A stretch of 64,000 nt of DNA from CAVVAH01 sp963746175 (GTDB taxonomy: Bacteria > Actinomycetota > Actinomycetes > JACCUZ01). The notes beneath the pieces are model-generated. The model was not told the DNA's origin, searched no databases, and saw only the letters and a list, made by a program, of their open reading frames with translations. The first letter of the stretch is position 1. Every line of letters begins with the position of its first letter. Positions 59,418 to 64,000 of the stretch are shown in pieces. The stretch spans positions 558,001-622,000 of the forward strand of contig CAVVAH010000004.1 of the NCBI GenBank assembly GCA_963746175.1. Direction: 5' to 3'. The position numbers and the translations under genes are program-made.

Positions 59418-60374
59418 ATGACTCGACAGTCCTTCGCACCGCTCCGCTCGACCCTGCTGGCCACCGGCGCCGCTGCGCTGCTCGGCACCGGTGCCCTGCT
59501 CGTGGGCGCCACGACCAGCGGCGCCGCCACGTCGGCACCGACCACGACCTCGCCCACCGGTTCGTCGACGCCGACGGGCACGGCCAGTCCCACCCCGACG
59601 GTGACGGTCACCCCGGTGCCGCTGTCCTGCTTCGACCTGGTGCCGACGATCGTCGGCACCCCCGGTGACGACACCATCGACGGCACACCGGGCGACGACG
59701 TCATCGTCGGCCTCGGCGGCGCCGACACCATCTACGGTCTCGCCGGTGCCGACGTCATCTGCGCGGGGGACAACTCGCTGCAGCGCACGGGCACCGCCGG
59801 AGCGGAGAAGACGGGCTTCGACGTCGTGCACGGCGGCGACGGCAACGACCGGATCGACGGCCAGGGTGGCATCGACAAGCTGTACGGCGACGCCGGCGAC
59901 GACCTGCTGCTCGGTGACGACAACGTCGGCGTGCCGGCGGACGACCCGCTGACGGCGGGCAGCGAGGAGTTCCTGCAGGGCGGCGTCGGCAACGACACGC
60001 TGCGCGGCGGCTCGGGCCTGAACATCCTGTGGGGCAGCTACGGCGACGACACCCTCCTGGGAGGCGTCGGCATGGACCGCCTCTACGGGCGTGAGGGTGA
60101 CGACACGATGGCGGCCGGACCGGGTGACGACATCGTCCGGGGCTACACCGGCAGTGACTCCGGCACCGGCAACCGCGGCAGCGACGACCTGCGCGACAAG
60201 CTGACGTCGCTGGACGCGGACATCTACTACGGCGGCTACGGCGACGACCTGATCAAGGGTCGCGGCGGCGACGACAAGCTCGTCGGAGGTCCCGGCGCGG
60301 ACCAGATCCGCGGCGGTGCGGGCACCGACACCTGCTCGAGCCCGTCGGGCAAGCCGGACGCGCTGAGCTGCTGA
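59418..60374 (+). CDS. Secreted RTX (calcium-binding nonapeptide) repeat protein
   Basis: A 318-residue protein. A Sec-type signal peptide (LLATGAAALLGTGALLVGATTSGAA, near residues 10-36) precedes a Thr/Pro/Ser-rich linker of about 30 residues. About nine or ten GGxGxDxh-type nonapeptides follow, for example GGDGNDRIDG, GGVGNDTLRGG, GGVGMDRLYG, GPGDDIVRG and GGPGADQIRGG, which fold as calcium-binding parallel beta rolls. Cys residues flank the repeats (SCFDL at the start, DTCSS and LSC at the end), suggesting a disulphide-capped domain. No catalytic domain is present. Exported through Sec rather than a type I system. Confidence 0.9.
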   Translation: MTRQSFAPLRSTLLATGAAALLGTGALLVGATTSGAATSAPTTTSPTGSSTPTGTASPTPTVTVTPVPLSCFDLVPTIVGTPGDDTIDGTPGDDVIVGLGGADTIYGLAGADVICAGDNSLQRTGTAGAEKTGFDVVHGGDGNDRIDGQGGIDKLYGDAGDDLLLGDDNVGVPADDPLTAGSEEFLQGGVGNDTLRGGSGLNILWGSYGDDTLLGGVGMDRLYGREGDDTMAAGPGDDIVRGYTGSDSGTGNRGSDDLRDKLTSLDADIYYGGYGDDLIKGRGGDDKLVGGPGADQIRGGAGTDTCSSPSGKPDALSC

Positions 60375-60422
60375 ACGACCGAGCAGCTGAGATGACCCAC
60401 TGAGCCGCTGAGCAGCTGATCA

Positions 60423-60464
60423 GACTGCGTCGGGACCGGGCCTTTGCCCGGTCCCGACGCAGTC
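60423..60464 (+). terminator. Strong terminator after the RTX gene
   Basis: A perfect 19-bp stem (60423-60441 with 60446-60464) and a CTTT loop, 49 bases past the RTX stop. The strongest terminator-like hairpin in the window. Just before it lie short GCTGAGCAGCTGA-like repeats. Confidence 0.85.
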
Positions 60465-60544
60465 TTGGCACTCGTCTCGTTGACCGGCCGACGGGTCGCT
60501 CCTAGCGTCGAGGGCGCGGCCCCGGGGGTGGAGAGGGGGCAGGG

Positions 60545-61477
60545 ATGGCAGCGACGAGACGGCCCGCGGCGAGGAAGACGGTCCCGCGGAAGAAGGCCGC
60601 CACGAGAACCGTCGCGAGGAAGACGGTCGCAAGGAAGACGGTCGCAAGGAAGACCGTCGCGAGTAAGACGGTCGCGAGGAAGCGCGCCGGCCATGCCGGG
60701 CAGCCCCGGATCCTCAACTGCGTCCCGTCGCCGGGCACCGACTCCGACTGGCAGCTGCACAACGCGGAGGACGCCGGCCTGCTGGCGACCGCCACCCGCG
60801 CGATCCCGGCGTCGAAGGACCTGCGTGACGACACCTGGTGGAAGATCGCCGACCAGGGCTCCACCGGCTCGTGCGTCGGCTGGGCCAGTGCCGACTCGGT
60901 GGTGCGGTGGCACCTGGTGCAGGCCGGCCGGCTGGCCAGGAACGAGCCGCTGTCGCCCCGGTTCCCCTGGATGGCCGCCAAGGAGACCGACCAGTTCGTC
61001 GCCCAGCCGACCACGTTCATCGAGTCGGACGGCACGTCGCTCAAGGCGGCACTGGACGTGTTCCGCAAGTGGGGAGCCGTCCGGGACACGGTGCTGCCGT
61101 TCCGCTCCGGAGCGCTGTTCGTCGGCGAGGTCGCGACCTTCTACGCCATCGCGACCCAGCTGAAGATCGCTGCCTACTTCAACCTCGGGACCGCGGGCGC
61201 CGGCTGGCGTACCTGGCTCGCGGGCAGCGGGCCGATCCTCACGCGCCTCAGCGTGGACGCGACGTGGGACGACGCGACGTCGACGAGGGGCCGGCTCGCG
61301 ACGTACCGGCCGTCGACGGCGCGCGGCGGTCACGCGGTCGCCGTCGTCGGCTACACGCGGACCGGGTTCATCGTCCGCAACAGCTGGGGCACCTCCTGGG
61401 GCGACAAGGGTTACGCCCATGCCAGCAACGCGTATGCCGCGAAGGCGTTCACAGAGGCCTACGGCATCGCACTCTGA
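60545..61477 (+). CDS. Papain-like (C1) cysteine protease with lysine-rich repeat tail
   Basis: A 310-residue protein. Residues 1-48 are a basic K/R/A/T/V segment built of KTVAR-type pentads, like a histone H1 or HU tail. The C1 peptidase domain follows: oxyanion Gln and catalytic Cys in DQGSTGSCVGWASADS (Q104, C110), catalytic His in ARGGHAVAVVGY near 262 and Asn in RNSWGTSWGDKGYAH near 279. No signal peptide is seen, so it is probably cytosolic. No pro-domain is recognised. Bacterial C1 proteases with this basic tail are unusual. ATG 60545 lies 16 bases after a GGAGAGGGGG tract. Confidence 0.85.
   Translation: MAATRRPAARKTVPRKKAATRTVARKTVARKTVARKTVASKTVARKRAGHAGQPRILNCVPSPGTDSDWQLHNAEDAGLLATATRAIPASKDLRDDTWWKIADQGSTGSCVGWASADSVVRWHLVQAGRLARNEPLSPRFPWMAAKETDQFVAQPTTFIESDGTSLKAALDVFRKWGAVRDTVLPFRSGALFVGEVATFYAIATQLKIAAYFNLGTAGAGWRTWLAGSGPILTRLSVDATWDDATSTRGRLATYRPSTARGGHAVAVVGYTRTGFIVRNSWGTSWGDKGYAHASNAYAAKAFTEAYGIAL
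60571..60675 (+). repeat. 15-bp tandem repeat in the protease 5' end
   Basis: Seven consecutive 15-base units related to GAGGAAGACGGTCGC, the last four nearly identical, encode RKTVA pentads. The in-frame period makes copy-number change possible without frameshift. Confidence 0.85.
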
Positions 61478-61492
61478 ACGAATCGGCAAACC

Positions 61493-61528
61493 GACGGCAA
61501 AGACCTTCGGTGACGACTTGTTGCCGTC
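61493..61528 (+). terminator. Possible hairpin after the C1 protease gene
   Basis: GACGGCAA (61493-61500) and TTGCCGTC (61521-61528) form an 8-bp stem with a 20-nt loop, 16 bases past the stop. Weak, but in the right place. Confidence 0.35.
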
Positions 61529-61647
61529 CGTGATCAGGCGCACGGTCAGGACAGCCGGTCGGCCCAAGGGGGGGTCGCGGCGCGGGCGGTCGACCCTTCC
61601 GGGCGACGGCGCAGCCTCCGGCACTCCAACGTGGCCAGGGAGGCCCC

Positions 61648-64000
61648 GTGGCGGTACGACGCCGCGCGGAGCGGCAGGGAGCGGGCGGGGACGAGCACGC
61701 CGACGTGGTGGTCGTCGGGTCCGGGTTCGGCGGCTCGGTCGCCGCCTACCGGCTCGCGGAGGCCGGCCACTCGGTGGTGCTGCTGGAACGTGGCCGGGCC
61801 TACCCGCCCGGCACCTTCGCGCGGACGCCGTCGGCGATGGGCCGCGCGTTCTGGGACCCGAGCGAGGGACTGCAGGGTCTCTTCGACGTCTGGACGTTCC
61901 GCGGCCTCGAGGGCGTGGTGTCCAGCGGCCTGGGCGGCGGCTCGCTGATCTACGCCAACGTGCTGCTGCGCAAGGACGAGAAGTGGTTCGTGCACGAGGA
62001 GCCGGTGACCGGCGGCGGGTACGAGTCCTGGCCCCTGACCCGTGCAGACCTCGACCCGCACTACGACCGGGTCGAGCAGCTGCTGGGAGCCACGCCGTAC
62101 CCGTACGGCGACACGACGGCGAAGACGGCGGCAGTCCGTGACAGCGCCGCGCGGCTCGGGCTGGACTGGCAGCTGCCGCCGCTCGCCGTGACGTTCGCAG
62201 GCGGCCCCGGCGAGCCCGCGGTGCCGGGCGCCCCGATCGCAGCGGCGCCGTACGGCAACCTGCACGGCCGGCCGCGGTCGACCTGCCGGCTGTGCGGCGA
62301 GTGCGACATCGGCTGCAACGACGGCGCGAAGAACACCCTCGACCACACCTACCTGTCGGCCGCCACCCATCACGGGGCGGACGTGCGCACCCGCGTGCGA
62401 GGTCCGCGGGTTCGGGCCGCTCGACGGCGGCGCCTACGAGGTGCGCTACGTCGTGCACGACCCCGCCGACGAAGGGCGCCGGACGCGCACCAGCGCCAAG
62501 CCGCTGCACCGGATCACGTGCGAGCGGCTGGTGCTGTCCGCCGGGACGTTCGGCTCGACGTACCTCCTGCTGCGCAGCCGCAGTGCCTTCCCCGGCCTCA
62601 GCCGGACCCTCGGCACGAGGTTCAGCGGCAACGGGGACCTGCTCGGGTTCCTGCTCGACGCCACCGACCCGGGGGAAGCGGGTGGCCGCCGGAGCATCGA
62701 GGGCAGCCGCGGGCCGGTCATCACCAGCGCGATCCGAGTGGCGGACGCCGCCGACGGTGACGGCTCGACGGGCCGCGGCTACTACGTCGAGGACGCCGGC
62801 TACCCGGGCTTCGCCGACTGGCTGGTCGAGACCAGCCAGCTGCCCGGACAGCTGCGGCGGACGGCCCGGTTCGCCCGAGCCAGGCTGCGCCGGCGGCTCG
62901 GCGGGTCGCCGAAGACCGGCCTGTCGGCGGACCTCAGCGCGCTCATCGGCCCGGGCACCCTGTCGCACGGGTCGCTGCCCCTGCTCGGCATGGGACGCGA
63001 CGTCCCGGACGGGGTGATGCGGCTGCACAAAGGACACCTCGAGGTCGACTGGACCACGACCACGTCGGACGCCTACTTCCGGCGGGTGCGCGGCACGATG
63101 CGCGACCTCGCGGAGGACCTCGGTGCCCGCTTCGAGGACAACCCGCTGTGGTGGACCCACCGGGTCGTCACCGTGCACCCGCTCGGCGGTGCACCGATGG
63201 GACGGCACGTCGCCGAGGGTGTGTGCGATGCGAACGGCGAGGTCTTCGGCTTCCCCGGCCTGCACGTGCTCGACGGGTCGTCGCTCCCCGGACCGGTCGG
63301 CGCCAACCCGTCGCTGACGATCGCCGCCGTCGCCGACCGCGCCTGCGACAGCATCCCGGGACCGTCGGCGCGGCGCGCGCGTCGGCCCGCGCCCGAGGTC
63401 ATCACGCTGCCCGAGCAGGGCAGGTCGGTCGTCACGCCGAACGGCTCGGGCGCCGGTCCACTGGTCGACGCGACGAGCCTGTCGTTCACCGAGGAGATGA
63501 AGGGCTTCGTCGCGCTCGACTACGACGACCCGGTCACCGGCGAACGGCTCGGTCGCCAGCTCGATCAGCGGCTGATGTTCCACCTCACGATCACGGCCGA
63601 CGACGTCGACCGCTTCGTCGTCGACCCGGCTCACCTCGGCACGGCCACCGGGTACGTCGAGTGCGACCTGCTCGGCGGGCACCTCCCGGTGCTGCGGGGC
63701 TGGTTCAACCTCTTCACGCGGGACGCCGACCCCGCGCGACGGCGGATGCTCTACCGGCTGCACCTCGCCGACGCGGGCGGCAACCCGCTGACCCTGGTCG
63801 GCCACAAGGACGTCCACGACGACCCCGGGCTCGACGTCTGGCGCGACACCTCGACGCTCTACGTGCGCCTGCACGCCGGGCACGTCCCGCCCGGTGCCGA
63901 CGACGACGGACTGGTGGTCGCAGCCGGCGTCATCACGATCCACCTGCCCGACTTCGTGCGGCAGCTGACGACGTTCCGCACCGAGGGACCGCAGCCGGCG
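61648..64000 (+). pseudogene. GMC oxidoreductase (cholesterol-oxidase-like) with +1 frameshift, runs past the window end
   Basis: The N-terminal part (to about residue 248) has the FAD motif VVVVGSGFGGSVAAYRLAEAGHSVVLLERG near residues 20-49, SSGLGGGSLIYANV near 91 and CRLCGECDIGCNDGAKNTLDHTYL near 212-235. At about 62391-62397 one extra base in CGCGTGCGAGG shifts the frame: from there the homologous sequence (CEVRGFGPLDGG, later VTVHPLGGAPMG and GSSLPGPVGANPSLTIAAVA) continues in the next frame to 64000. The first frame stops at 62758. A C-terminal extension follows the GMC domain (TEEMKGFVALDYDDPVTGERLG), as in GMC-hydrolase fusions. Start GTG 61648 follows GGGAGG. Sequencing error or a real lesion is undecided. 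Confidence 0.8.

Noticed and set aside
62385..62405. Programmed ribosomal frameshifting in the GMC gene
   Set aside because: No slippery heptamer, stop codon or downstream pseudoknot is evident at the junction; a one-base indel is simpler.
60236..63943. A 3.7-kb open frame antisense to the RTX, protease and GMC genes
   Set aside because: Same reason: it crosses three recognisable plus-strand genes and a 19-bp terminator, and its translation is compositionally skewed.

Overview
The window is GC-rich chromosomal DNA with dense, mostly operonic genes. Starts are often GTG, and neighbouring genes often overlap by ATGA or GTGA. The gene set points to a soil-type, high-GC actinomycete: a HelR/UvrD-like ATPase, a TIGR03086 (mycothiol-linked DinB-like) protein, a WXG100 protein, a GroEL ending in GGMGGMDF, a DUF3263 plus LytR_C pair, otsAB and a Tat-exported M28 peptidase. 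A placement near Geodermatophilales/Frankiales is an impression, not a demonstrated result. I saw no tRNA, rRNA, prophage, insertion sequence or CRISPR array.

Layout. 1-5.0 kb: the 3' end of a helicase-like ATPase, an HD hydrolase, LtrA, small hypotheticals and a WXG100 protein. 5.3-13.2 kb: a four-gene ABC exporter operon with two giant FtsX-type permeases and two ATPases. 13.3-25.8 kb: a desaturase with an iron-box-like site, Nudix, M29 aminopeptidase, groEL with a CIRCE site, a LuxR/MalT-type (LAL) regulator, a cold-shock protein, thrC under a SAM-I riboswitch, and otsA. 25.9-32.3 kb: otsB with a PLP racemase-like enzyme and an aldonolactone oxidase, then LytR_C, DUF3263, a nucleotidyltransferase and pirin. 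32.5-33.8 kb: a truncated cysA tail next to a cysteine-free Rrf2 regulator. 33.9-40.2 kb: phenylacetate catabolism (paaABCDE, then paaI-paaJ and a MarR regulator). 40.5-44.5 kb: an orphan peptide-type binding lipoprotein behind two near-identical 18-bp palindromes, a DUF4188 protein and a Tat-exported M28 peptidase. 44.5-48.8 kb: a three-gene operon (HglS, D-2-hydroxyglutarate dehydrogenase-like, ALDH7-like) that fits the lower lysine/2-aminoadipate pathway. 50.5-59.3 kb: a ROK-controlled sugar ABC importer operon with a Gfo/Idh dehydrogenase and a TIM-barrel isomerase, plus a second ROK kinase-like gene. 59.4-64 kb: an RTX-repeat protein, a papain-like protease with a basic repeat tail, and a GMC oxidoreductase carrying an apparent +1 frameshift and running off the window.

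The most distinctive non-coding feature is a set of recurring intergenic palindromes. At least four families (cores GTGATCATG, AGTGGCCCCGCT, CGAGTGGTGGGTT and GACACGCC) occur in two or three copies each, alongside a fifth recurring, only partly palindromic module (AGCCGCTCTGA). They sit at convergent, tandem and divergent junctions, so they are not only terminators. A separate 40-nt palindrome is found at the paaB/paaC and paaC/paaD overlaps and is read as the N-termini of PaaC and PaaD. Ordinary GC-rich terminator hairpins also follow several genes.
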